Positions 17,804-25,083 of a stretch of DNA of 64,000 bases are shown here, in pieces. Each line of letters starts with the position of its first letter. Position 1 is the first letter of the stretch. Both the position numbers and the translations under genes were made by a program. The DNA is taken from contig NC_016109.1 in assembly GCF_000269985.1 (NCBI RefSeq), positions 4,898,001 through 4,962,000 on the forward strand. The letters are read 5' to 3'. The notes beneath the pieces were generated by a model. That model made no database searches and was not told the DNA's origin. It was given only the letters and a program-made list of their open reading frames with translations. This stretch comes from Kitasatospora setae KM-6054. Lineage in GTDB: Bacteria > Actinomycetota > Actinomycetes > Streptomycetales > Streptomycetaceae.

Positions 17804-18730
17804 GTGTCGACCACGATTGCCGCCCGCGTTCCGTCCGGCTCCTTCTTCGACCTCACCCGCAGCGACCCGGAACTGACCCGACTCCGGGAAGAGGGTGCGG
17901 AGTCGGTCCTCCCGTTCGCGCTGATGGGCCGCATCCTGCGCTCGGGCACGCCCTACGCGGAGCACGCCCGCACCCTGCGCAGCGAACAGCTGACCGTCGC
18001 CGGGGCCGCCTTCGACTGGTTCGACGCCGAGTTGCCCCGTGAGATCGCCGACGACGTGAGCCTGGCGAACTACCGGATCGTGGAGCACACCGACGAGCGC
18101 CGCGCCGCGCTGACGACTGCGCTGGACCGCCTGTCGCTGGTTCACCCCGAGGGCTTCGAGCGCATGCGCGAGTTCGTTCGCGGCATGCTCTGGGTGGGCC
18201 TCAAGCCCGGTGTCTCCGCCTCCTTGCTGACCAGTTCCAGCGACCCGGCGCTCCCGTACGTCATCGTGTTCTCCGACAAGGCCCGGCACCACATCCCGCC
18301 GAACACCGTCAGCCCGCAGCCGTCACCCCTCTTCCTGGCGGAGAACCTGCTGCACGAGGGGACGCACCAGTCGATCGCCCTGCACATCCACCAGCACCAG
18401 GTCTTCGCCGACGGGTACTCCTCCGAGACCTCACCGAAGATCGAAATCGCGTGGCGGGCCGGTCAGGGCGTCGCCCGCAACCAGTCCTGGGAGATCGACC
18501 GCGCCTTCCACGCGACCTGCGTCTACAACCAGTTGCTCCGGTTCCGCCGCACCGAGCTCGACCGCGACGACCTGACCGCCGACGAGCGGGCGAGTTTCCG
18601 CAACGCCTACGACGAAGGACTGCCGGCGGCCCACTACCTCATGCGCGAACTCGAAAACCTGGCCGGGCACTTCACCCCGCACGGGGTGGACCTGCTGACC
18701 GGACTGCGCCAGCAGATCGACCAGCTGTAG
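17804..18730 (+). CDS. Stand-alone HExxH protein, putative 2-oxoglutarate-dependent peptide hydroxylase
   Basis: Protein of 308 aa. The key motif LLHEGTHQSIALH places H184-E185-x-x-H188 in a predicted helix, and a second conserved-looking stretch, WEIDRAFHATCVYNQLL, follows about 50 residues later and could supply another metal ligand. The GTG at 17804 has a GAGGAG ribosome-binding site 8 bases upstream. HExxH proteins beside peptide precursors were first noted as peptide-modification candidates, and some are now described as iron/2-oxoglutarate beta-hydroxylases. A zinc metallopeptidase that trims the peptide is the alternative. There is no signal peptide, so it acts in the cytoplasm. It lies between the peptide and a TPR-oxygenase gene. 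Confidence 0.72.
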   Translation: MSTTIAARVPSGSFFDLTRSDPELTRLREEGAESVLPFALMGRILRSGTPYAEHARTLRSEQLTVAGAAFDWFDAELPREIADDVSLANYRIVEHTDERRAALTTALDRLSLVHPEGFERMREFVRGMLWVGLKPGVSASLLTSSSDPALPYVIVFSDKARHHIPPNTVSPQPSPLFLAENLLHEGTHQSIALHIHQHQVFADGYSSETSPKIEIAWRAGQGVARNQSWEIDRAFHATCVYNQLLRFRRTELDRDDLTADERASFRNAYDEGLPAAHYLMRELENLAGHFTPHGVDLLTGLRQQIDQL

Positions 18731-18766
18731 TGCCAGGCTGACCGCAACCGAACGAGGGAAGGCCCA

Positions 18767-19999
18767 GTGCTCCAGCACCTCATCAGACAAGACGCAGACC
18801 TGCGGATGGTCCCCACCGACCGGGCCGAGCTGACCACCGCATTGAAGGGGCTTCGGGAGGAGCTGGCCACCAGCCCCGAGCCCGACCGGATTCGTGTCCT
18901 GACCCGGTGGATCGGCATCGCCGAGATGAGCCTCGGGGACTACGACGAGGCACACACGTTCCTTCGACGGTCGCTCGAACTGGCCATCACCAGCGGGAAC
19001 GTCCGGGCCGTCGTCGCCACCGAACTCAACTTCGGCGACGCCCACCGCTACGCGGGCGATATCGAGACCGCGGAGACGCTCTACCGCAGCGCCCTGGACA
19101 CCGCGCGGAGCCAGTGCCCGGAACTCCTCGACTACGCGCTCCAGCACTTCGGCAAGCACCTCATGGAGCGCGGCGACCTCACCGGCGCCCGTACACATCT
19201 GCAAGAGGCGCTGCGGCTGCGGATCGCCAAGGGGAACACCGAACTGGTCGAGTCCACGCAAGCCGCACTCGACCGGTTGGACACCCTGATCGGCAGCACC
19301 CCCGTGTCAGCTCCGGTCGTCGCGGGACCAGGCGAGTGGAGCCGCGAGTGGACAGCCTGGCTCCAGGCCCGCACCACCGTGAGCGACCCGACCCGATGGC
19401 ACGACGACCTGACGGCCGTCCGGGGTGCGGTGCAGAGCCTCGCCCTGCACCAGCGGGTACAGCCCCGCCACCTGTGGGACCAGCCCTTCCCCACCGAACT
19501 GGTCGCCGCCATGGCTGCGGAAGCCGAGAAGGCCCTCGCCGCCGACGGCTACCGGCACAACGGAAAGCGCAACGCGGCCGTCTGCGACGCCGCGAACCAC
19601 TTCGCCGCCCAGGTCGACCTGGCCGCGATCGTGGCCCGGTCCACCGGCCTGGACGTCGAGCAACCGCACACCGGCGTCTACATCGGCTACACGGAAGGAC
19701 AGTCCCTCGACTTCCACGTGGACGAAGCCGGATTCGGCGAAGCCAACCTGATCATCTGCCTCGCACGTACCCGCCGCACCGGGACGGCCAAAGCCAGCAC
19801 CACCGTCTTCATCAGCGCCGCCGGCCACCTCGAATGCGACCTCGCAGCGGGCAGCGGCGTCGTCTTCGACGGCGCGCTCACACCGCACGGCCGGACGCCC
19901 CTCGGAGCTGGGGAGAGCATCACCCTCATCAGCCTCGGTTTCCGCGCGCGGGACCAAGCCAGACGTGTCCTTTCGGATCTTCCCCCGGTTCCGGCGTAA
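18767..19999 (+). CDS. TPR protein with C-terminal 2OG-Fe(II)-oxygenase-like domain
   Basis: Protein of 410 aa. Residues 20-170 form tetratricopeptide-type helix pairs (GDYDEAHTFLRRSLELA, GDIETAETLYRSALDTA, GDLTGARTHLQEALRLR). Residues 210-400 resemble a double-stranded beta-helix oxygenase: the facial-triad candidate is H317-V-D319 in DFHVDEAGF and the distal His is H374 in LTPHGRTPLG. The usual Arg about 10 residues after the distal His is not obvious; R376 is near. The GTG start lies 36 bp after the HExxH gene, so they are co-transcribed. TPR repeats could bind the repeat peptide while the C-terminus oxidises it. The oxygenase assignment is by motif only. Confidence 0.65.
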   Translation: MLQHLIRQDADLRMVPTDRAELTTALKGLREELATSPEPDRIRVLTRWIGIAEMSLGDYDEAHTFLRRSLELAITSGNVRAVVATELNFGDAHRYAGDIETAETLYRSALDTARSQCPELLDYALQHFGKHLMERGDLTGARTHLQEALRLRIAKGNTELVESTQAALDRLDTLIGSTPVSAPVVAGPGEWSREWTAWLQARTTVSDPTRWHDDLTAVRGAVQSLALHQRVQPRHLWDQPFPTELVAAMAAEAEKALAADGYRHNGKRNAAVCDAANHFAAQVDLAAIVARSTGLDVEQPHTGVYIGYTEGQSLDFHVDEAGFGEANLIICLARTRRTGTAKASTTVFISAAGHLECDLAAGSGVVFDGALTPHGRTPLGAGESITLISLGFRARDQARRVLSDLPPVPA

Positions 20000-20040
20000 C
20001 CCCGTCTGGCCGGCCGCCCCTCACCGAGTGCGGATATGGG

Positions 20041-20058
20041 CCTCGGCCTGCTCTGACC
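20041..20058. repeat. Right copy of 18-bp direct repeat
   Basis: An exact copy of 15011-15028, including the permease stop codon TGA, now free of any permease gene. Like the left copy, it is followed closely by a strong hairpin. This is what remains if DNA was inserted at, or recombined into, the 3' end of the permease gene. Confidence 0.7.
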
Positions 20059-20071
20059 CGGGCCCGGTCAG

Positions 20072-20107
20072 GACGGCCCTTCCCCGCTCCGGCGGGGGAG
20101 GGCCGTC
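20072..20107. terminator. Terminator hairpin after the island
   Basis: A 16-bp stem with one G-T wobble (GACGGCCCTTCCCCGC pairing with its near complement) and a 4-nt loop, 14 bases after the right direct repeat. It may be the original terminator of the purine permease before island insertion, and it now ends the peptide operon. Confidence 0.8.
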
Positions 20108-20116
20108 GTGCTGTTC

Positions 20117-20147
20117 GATATCGGATGAGAGGCGGATTTGATATCAT
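20117..20147. promoter_or_regulatory. Paired GATATC palindromes upstream of vapBC
   Basis: GATATC occurs at 20117-20122 and 20140-20145, the second inside TGATATCA. TATCAT at 20142-20147 could be the -10 box. The AT-rich palindromes stand out from the background and fit the autoregulatory operator bound by VapB/VapBC complexes. Confidence 0.5.
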
Positions 20148-20177
20148 TGGAGTCCAGTAGTCGACGGAAGGACGATC

Positions 20178-20378
20178 ATGACGCGTACGGTCATCGACCT
20201 CGACGACGAGCTCCTCGCTGAGGCGCAGCAACTGTTCGGGACCTCCACCAAGGTCGCCACGGTGAACGCCGCCCTGCTCGAAGCCGTCAAGCTCGCCCGC
20301 CGGATAGAGTTCGCGGACGCCGTGGCCAGCGGGGAGTTCGACCTCCTCGGCGAGACCGGCGGCCAGGCGGTGGCGTGA
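20178..20378 (+). CDS. vapB: VapB-family antitoxin
   Basis: Protein of 66 aa. The N-terminal TRTVIDLDDELLAEAQQLFG is the typical VapB (DUF2191-like) ribbon-helix-helix-type DNA-binding segment. The acidic C-terminal tail (EFADAVASGEFDLL) would wrap the toxin. A GGAAGGACG ribosome-binding site precedes the ATG. It overlaps the PIN-domain gene by 4 bases (GTGA), so toxin translation is coupled. It neutralises VapC and represses its own promoter with it, by family knowledge. Confidence 0.9.
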   Translation: MTRTVIDLDDELLAEAQQLFGTSTKVATVNAALLEAVKLARRIEFADAVASGEFDLLGETGGQAVA

Positions 20379-20794
20379 GTAGGGAGCGCTTCCTGATCGA
20401 CAAGTCGGCCCTGGCCCGGTGGGGGAAGCCGGCCGTACGGCCGGTGCTGGACGACCTCTCCCAGCGGGCCCTGCTCGCCATCAGTCCGACGGTGGAGATG
20501 GAGGTGCTGTACAGCGCCCGCACCCTGGCCGAGGCCGAGCGGCTGCGCCACCTGCTTCGGGGTTTCGACTACCTGTCGTGTCCTGATGAGGTGTGGGACC
20601 GGGCGAAGCAGGTGCAGCAGCAGGCACTGTTCCGCGGGAACCACAGGGCGCTGTCGATGGCGGACCTGCTCATCGCGGCCACGGCGGAGCGGCACGGGGT
20701 CACCGTCCTGCACTACGACGGCGACTACGACATGATCGCCGCCATCACCGGGCAGCCCGCCCGCTGGGTGGTACCGGCGGGGACGGCCGACTGA
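20375..20794 (+). CDS. vapC: VapC-type PIN-domain ribonuclease toxin
   Basis: Protein of 139 aa with the PIN-domain acidic cluster: D9 in FLIDKSAL, E43 in VEMEVLYS, D97 in SMADLLIAA and a terminal YDGDYD at about 114-119. This makes it a probable Mg2+-dependent RNase that cleaves tRNA or rRNA when freed of VapB. All residues expected for activity appear intact. The GTG start overlaps the vapB stop. Its position directly beyond the right direct repeat raises the possibility that it belonged to the same mobile segment, though it lies outside the repeats. Confidence 0.92.
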   Translation: MSRERFLIDKSALARWGKPAVRPVLDDLSQRALLAISPTVEMEVLYSARTLAEAERLRHLLRGFDYLSCPDEVWDRAKQVQQQALFRGNHRALSMADLLIAATAERHGVTVLHYDGDYDMIAAITGQPARWVVPAGTAD

Positions 20795-21004
20795 GTCCCT
20801 ACCCGGGCGGCCGGGGCTGACGCCGGCGCTCGGGCTGCCCGTGATTCGGGACGCGGTGTCCCTGTTCGGTGGCCCGAACCGGCTGGAGTCGTGAGACGGT
20901 TCGGGAGTGTGGGTAGTCGTACGGCCCGAACTGACGTGGGCTGTGCGGGGGTTCGGGGGGTGGGGTGATCGTCGGGCGCGAACGCCCCTGATTCGTCAGA
21001 CGGT

Positions 21005-21502
21005 TCAGGAGCGGCGGCCGCCGGTGCGGGTCGAGCCGGGGGGCCACAGGACGTCGACCGGCAGGCCGGCGGTTCGGGCGGTGGCGACCATGTCGGCGGT
21101 GCCGCCGGGGCCGTTGCCGGGGCGGCCGTCCCAGACGGCGAGGACTCGGTCGGCGAGCAGGAGCAGTCGGTGGTTGGCGGCGACGTACGCGGCCGGGTCG
21201 AGCCGGGCGGCGGGCAGGACCAGGACCTGCGCGGCGGCGGCCCGCAGCCGGTCGAAGGCGGCGCGTTCGGCCGAAGTGGCGTACGGGGCGGGGTAGTCGG
21301 GGCCGGGGAGGACGGCGATCAGCCGGGCGCCGTGGGCCAGGACGGCGTCCGCGAAGAGCGTGTCGGCGCCCGGGGCCAGGCAGGAGGCGCCCGTCAACTC
21401 GGCGGCGGGGTACGGGGCGAGGTAGGCGTCCAGGGCGGTGCGGACGGCGTGGCAGGTGGCCGGGGCGAGGTCCAGGTGCCCGGTCACGGCGATCACGGGC
21501 AC
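21005..21502 (-). CDS. SLOG/LOG-superfamily Rossmann protein
   Basis: Protein of about 165 aa with the VIAVTGHLDL first strand, GASCLAPGADTLFADA loop, RLIAVLPGPDY strand and LLADRVLAVWDG-x-GGTAD nucleotide-binding region typical of the SLOG superfamily (DprA/LOG/YpsA relatives), which bind nucleotide-derived ligands. The GTG at 21502, with GGGAG upstream, is preferred; an ATG at 21664 would add 54 low-complexity residues. It diverges from the FHA gene. The ligand is unknown; roles in nucleotide sensing are family inference. The 20795-21004 gap downstream holds a GTNAGACGGTTCNGGAG repeat pair (20891, 20995) of unknown meaning. Confidence 0.68.
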   Translation of the reverse strand: MPVIAVTGHLDLAPATCHAVRTALDAYLAPYPAAELTGASCLAPGADTLFADAVLAHGARLIAVLPGPDYPAPYATSAERAAFDRLRAAAAQVLVLPAARLDPAAYVAANHRLLLLADRVLAVWDGRPGNGPGGTADMVATARTAGLPVDVLWPPGSTRTGGRRS

Positions 21503-21671
21503 GGCGGGGCTCCCGGGGCTGGTGGCGGATGCTGTGCCGGATCCTGCCAGGACGGCGGTGCGGCGGGCGGGAGTTGATCGGGATCGGTCCGAAAAGCGGT
21601 GCCCCGTGCCGGATTCGGGGGGCGCCGGGAGCGTGCTGGACAGTACGGACCGGCCGCCCGACAATCACGCT

Positions 21672-22217
21672 ATGGCCGCTCAGGAGTTCAGCACCCAGCT
21701 CGCCCGCCCCTCGCAGTCCGAGCGGGACAGCGCGCTGGAGGTGCTGCGGGACGGGGTCGGCAGCGGCCGGCTCTCGCACGACACCTTCATCCGCCGGATG
21801 GAGCTGGTGCTGACCGCCCGCAGCCGCGCCGAGCTCGCCGAGGTGGTCGGCGACCTGCGCACGTACGGCCGGGTCTCCCGGCTGCTGCTGCGCGGGGTGG
21901 CGAGGGTCTCCGCGTTGCAGGTCCGGCTGCGGCAGACCTGGCAGGCCGAGCAGCTGACCAGGCTGCGGCTGCCCGACCCGGCCGTGCGGCGGCTGCGGAT
22001 CGGCCGGATGACCGGCTCCGACCTCCGGCTGGGCGATTCGACGGTCTCCCGGCACCACGCCGAGCTGCGTTTCGAGGCCGGCGACTGGGTGCTGTACGAC
22101 CTGGGCTCCAGCAACGGGACCTTCGTCAACGACCGCCGGGTGGCCGGCGGCACCGTGGTCCGGGCCGGCGACCGGCTGCGCTTCGGCCGGCTGGGCTTCC
22201 ACCTCAGCGCCGACTGA
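21672..22217 (+). CDS. DUF1707 and FHA domain protein
   Basis: Protein of 181 aa. Residues 10-60 form a DUF1707-type helical domain (SERDSALEVLRDGVGSGRLS, FIRRMELVLTARSRAEL). Residues 95-175 are an FHA phosphothreonine-binding domain with the conserved RIGRMTGSD, STVSRHHAEL and DLGSSNGTFVN motifs. It therefore probably reads Ser/Thr-kinase phosphorylation in the cytoplasm or at the membrane. The partner is not identifiable here. ATG 21672 is chosen because the DUF1707 domain begins directly after it. Confidence 0.9.
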   Translation: MAAQEFSTQLARPSQSERDSALEVLRDGVGSGRLSHDTFIRRMELVLTARSRAELAEVVGDLRTYGRVSRLLLRGVARVSALQVRLRQTWQAEQLTRLRLPDPAVRRLRIGRMTGSDLRLGDSTVSRHHAELRFEAGDWVLYDLGSSNGTFVNDRRVAGGTVVRAGDRLRFGRLGFHLSAD

Positions 22218-22274
22218 CCGGGCGGTTCCGGGGGCCGCGGGGCGGCGCCGCGCGGTGATCGAAATCAATTTTCC

Positions 22275-22300
22275 TTAGACTCGGTAATGACGTAGTCTAA
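22275..22300. promoter_or_regulatory. MarR operator: TTAGACT-N12-AGTCTAA
   Basis: A perfect 7-bp inverted repeat with a 12-bp spacer, 4 bp before the MarR start codon, in an AT-rich patch. Its position over the start region fits autorepression by the MarR dimer and control of the MFS gene downstream. Confidence 0.75.
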
Positions 22301-22304
22301 TGAC

Positions 22305-22739
22305 ATGCCCGAGATGTCCGAGGACGACCTGCTGGCGGTCAGCCAGCTGCGGTCGTCCGCGATGCGCCTGGCCCGACGGTTGCGACACCAGCGGGTCGAG
22401 GAGTCGCTGAGTCCCACCGAGATGGGGGTGCTCGGCACCCTCGCCCGCTGCGGCAAGGCGACCCCGGGCGAGCTGGCCCGCAGGGAGCACGTCCAGCCGC
22501 CGTCGATGACCAGGATCATCGCGATGTTGGAGGAGAAGGGCCTGGTGCGGCGCGAGCCGCACCAGGAGGACCGCCGGCAGGTGGTGGTCAGCAGTACGGA
22601 GCAGGCCGAGGAGATCCTCAACGAGTCCCGCCGCCGGCGCAACGCCTGGCTGGCCGGGCTCGCCGAGGGCCTCGACGAGGAGGAGTGGGAGCGGCTCAAG
22701 GCCGCCGCGCCCGTGCTCTACAAGCTGGCCAACCTGTAG
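22305..22739 (+). CDS. MarR-family transcriptional regulator
   Basis: Winged-helix MarR protein of 144 aa. The recognition region is TPGELARREHVQPPSMTRII, followed by MLEEKGLVRREPHQEDRRQ, the wing with the conserved Asp-Arg-Arg. It is followed by an MFS exporter gene in the same direction, a classic MarR/efflux arrangement in which a small ligand relieves repression. The operator at 22275 is immediately upstream. The inducer is unknown. Confidence 0.93.
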   Translation: MPEMSEDDLLAVSQLRSSAMRLARRLRHQRVEESLSPTEMGVLGTLARCGKATPGELARREHVQPPSMTRIIAMLEEKGLVRREPHQEDRRQVVVSSTEQAEEILNESRRRRNAWLAGLAEGLDEEEWERLKAAAPVLYKLANL

Positions 22740-22861
22740 CACCGACCGGCCCGACCAGGATCCACCCGACCGGGATCCGCCCCGACCCCGTCCAGCACCC
22801 GTCCCGTCCCGGGCACCCGAAGGAGAACCGCATCACCGCAGGACCCACCAGCGCCACAGAA

Positions 22862-22893
22862 CGCGCCGCGACCGGACGAACGGTCGCGGCGCG
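22862..22893 (+). promoter_or_regulatory. Stable hairpin just before the MFS start
   Basis: A perfect 13-bp stem (CGCGCCGCGACCG with its complement) and loop GACGAA end 16 bases before the TTG start at 22910; the AGGGGAG ribosome-binding site follows the stem. It could attenuate transcription between marR and the exporter or modulate translation. If translation instead began farther upstream it would lie inside coding sequence. Confidence 0.55.
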
Positions 22894-22909
22894 CCGAGGG
22901 GAGACCACC

Positions 22910-24475
22910 TTGACACCGCCGGCCGCCCGCGCCGCCGCGATCCGCACCGCGACCATCCGCACCGACCTCCGCACCGACACCCGGCGCCCGACCACCACCC
23001 GCCTCGCGGGCGTGCGCCACGAGGAACCGCTCACCGACGAAGCGGCCGCCACCGAGACCGCGCCGACCGGCGCCCCCGCCGCGCGGAGCCAGGCGCCCGC
23101 CCCCGCGGGCCTGCCGGGCAGCGGCGACGACGAACCCGAGCATCCCACCGCGGCGGAGACCCCCGCCGCTTCGCCGGGCCGGTTCACCCGCCCGGGAGGG
23201 ATGTTCTCGTCCCTGCGCGTCCGCAACTACCGGTACTACTTCGCCGGCCAGGTGGTCTCCAACACCGGCACCTGGATGCAGCGCATCGCCCAGGACTGGC
23301 TGGTGCTCAGCCTCACCGGCAGCCCGTTCGCGGTCGGCATCACCACCGCCATGCAGTTCCTGCCGATGCTGCTGCTCGGCCTCTGGGGCGGCGTCCTCGC
23401 CGACCGGCTGCCCAAGCGCCGGCTGCTGATCGCCACCCAGGGCGCGATGGGCCTGCTCGCCGCCGGCCTCGCCCTGCTCACCATCACCGGCGCGGTCACG
23501 CCCGTCGCGGTGTACCTGTTCGCGCTGCTGCTCGGCCTGGTCACGGTGGTCGACAACCCGACCCGGCAGGCGTTCGTCAGCGAGATGGTCCCCGCCAAGG
23601 ACCTCGCCAACGCGGTCAGCCTGAACGCAGCCAACTTCCAGACCGCCCGCCTGGTCGGCCCCGCCGTCGCCGGCGCGCTGATCGCCGCGGTCGGCAGCGG
23701 CTGGGCGTTCGCCGTCAACGCGCTCTCCTTCGTCGCGGTCATCGGCGGCCTGCTCGCGATGCGCGGCGCCGAGCTGCGCCCGGTCGAGCGGATCGCCCGC
23801 GAGCGCGGACAGCTCCGCGAGGGCCTGCGGTACGTCCGGGAGCGCCCCGAACTGCTCTGGCCGATGGTGCTCGCCGGGTTCATCGGCACCTTCGGGTTCA
23901 ACTTCCCGACCCTGCTGGCCGGCTTCGCGCACGACACCTTCCACGTCGGCGCCGGCGCGTACGGCCTGCTCAACACCGCGATGGCGGTCGGCTCGCTGAC
24001 CGGCGCCCTGCTCGCCGCCCGCCGCGGCGCGCCCCGGCTGCGCCGCCTGGTGTTCGCCGCGCTGGCCTTCGGCGCGCTGGAGGTGCTGGCCGCGCTCGCG
24101 CCCGGCTACTGGACGTTCGCGCTGCTGCTCACCCTGATCGGCGTGTTCGGCCTGACCTTCAACACCTCGGTCAACTCGGCCCTCCAGCTCGGCACCGACC
24201 CGGAGATGCGCGGCCGGGTGATGGGCCTGCTGGTGCTGGTCTTCACCGGCGGCACCCCGATCGGCGCCCCGCTGGTCGGCTGGATCACGGCCGAGTACGG
24301 CCCGCGCCTCGGCCTGCTCGCCTGCGGCCTGGTCTCGGCCGCCGCGGCCGGCGTGGTCGCGCTCGTCCTCGGCCGGATCAGCGGCCTGCGGCTGCGCCTG
24401 GACCCGCACCCGGTGCGGACCCGCGGCCGGGTGTTCTCGGTGGTGCAGAAGGGCGACCTGGCGACCGCCTGCTAG
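22910..24475 (+). CDS. MFS efflux transporter (MarR-linked)
   Basis: Transporter of about 521 aa in the TMS5/EntS-like MFS group: FSSLRVRNYRYYFAGQVVS, NTGTWMQRIAQDWLVLSLTG, GLWGGVLADRLPKRRLL and VDNPTRQAFVSEMV are all characteristic. The start is uncertain. TTG 22910 has the best ribosome-binding site, GTG 23012 is an alternative, and AAGGAG also precedes an in-frame ATC codon at about 22832. The 90-residue N-terminus is hydrophilic Thr/Ala/Arg-rich and probably cytoplasmic. About 12 membrane helices follow. Substrates are likely drugs or a siderophore-like compound; unproven. Confidence 0.88.
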   Translation: MTPPAARAAAIRTATIRTDLRTDTRRPTTTRLAGVRHEEPLTDEAAATETAPTGAPAARSQAPAPAGLPGSGDDEPEHPTAAETPAASPGRFTRPGGMFSSLRVRNYRYYFAGQVVSNTGTWMQRIAQDWLVLSLTGSPFAVGITTAMQFLPMLLLGLWGGVLADRLPKRRLLIATQGAMGLLAAGLALLTITGAVTPVAVYLFALLLGLVTVVDNPTRQAFVSEMVPAKDLANAVSLNAANFQTARLVGPAVAGALIAAVGSGWAFAVNALSFVAVIGGLLAMRGAELRPVERIARERGQLREGLRYVRERPELLWPMVLAGFIGTFGFNFPTLLAGFAHDTFHVGAGAYGLLNTAMAVGSLTGALLAARRGAPRLRRLVFAALAFGALEVLAALAPGYWTFALLLTLIGVFGLTFNTSVNSALQLGTDPEMRGRVMGLLVLVFTGGTPIGAPLVGWITAEYGPRLGLLACGLVSAAAAGVVALVLGRISGLRLRLDPHPVRTRGRVFSVVQKGDLATAC

Positions 24476-24498
24476 CGCCGCCGGCGCCGCGCCGGGGC

Positions 24499-25032
24499 TC
24501 AGCCCTCGGTGGCGGGGACGGACTGCTCCAGGACCTGCCCGGGCCAGGGGCCGTCCGGCCGGTCGACGGTGAACGCGTGGGCGCGGGTGAACCCGAGCCG
24601 CTCGTACTGCTCGACCAGCCGGCCGTCCCCGCCCGCGTAGCAGTCCACCCGGAGCAGGTCGAGGCCGCGCGCGCGGGCCTCCCGGCGGGCGTCCGCGATC
24701 AGGGCCGCGCCGATGCCGGAGCCGCTGCGGGCGCGGTCGGTGACCAGCCAGTGGACGTACAGGTGGGGGCGGTCGGCGGTGTCCGCGTACGAGGGGGGCT
24801 GCTCGGACAGGACGCAGATGCCGAGCGGGGCGCCGCCGCCCGCGGGCTCGGCGATCCGGACCAGCTGCTCGCGGCAGGAGCGCTCGGCGCGGGCCACCGA
24901 CTCGGGGCGCCGCGACCACGGGACGGTGCCCCACTGGCCGGTGCGGCCGCGGGCGGTCAGCCAGGCGACGGCGCCGTCGATCAGGGCGAGCAGGTCCTGG
25001 GCGGAGTCGGGTCCTCCGGTGCGGATGCGCAT
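24499..25032 (-). CDS. GNAT-family N-acetyltransferase
   Basis: Protein of 177 aa with a GNAT fold. The acetyl-CoA pyrophosphate loop is RSGSGIGAALIADARREA (R/Q-x-x-G-x-G/A pattern), preceded by LYVHWLVTD and followed by LLRVDCYAGGDGRLVEQYERLGF, the usual beta5-alpha4 region. The N-terminal half binds the unknown acceptor. It converges with the MFS gene and diverges from the RNA phosphodiesterase gene with a 51-bp gap. Acceptor not predictable. Confidence 0.9.
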   Translation of the reverse strand: MRIRTGGPDSAQDLLALIDGAVAWLTARGRTGQWGTVPWSRRPESVARAERSCREQLVRIAEPAGGGAPLGICVLSEQPPSYADTADRPHLYVHWLVTDRARSGSGIGAALIADARREARARGLDLLRVDCYAGGDGRLVEQYERLGFTRAHAFTVDRPDGPWPGQVLEQSVPATEG

Positions 25033-25083
25033 GGGGTCTTTCTATCCGATGGCGCCGCCCGGCCGGTAAGGCAATATGACGGG

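Noticed and set aside
20891..21011. Repeat pair GTNAGACGGTTCNGGAG as att or operator sites
   Set aside because: Only two imperfect copies in GC-rich DNA downstream of genes. No associated recombinase or promoter.
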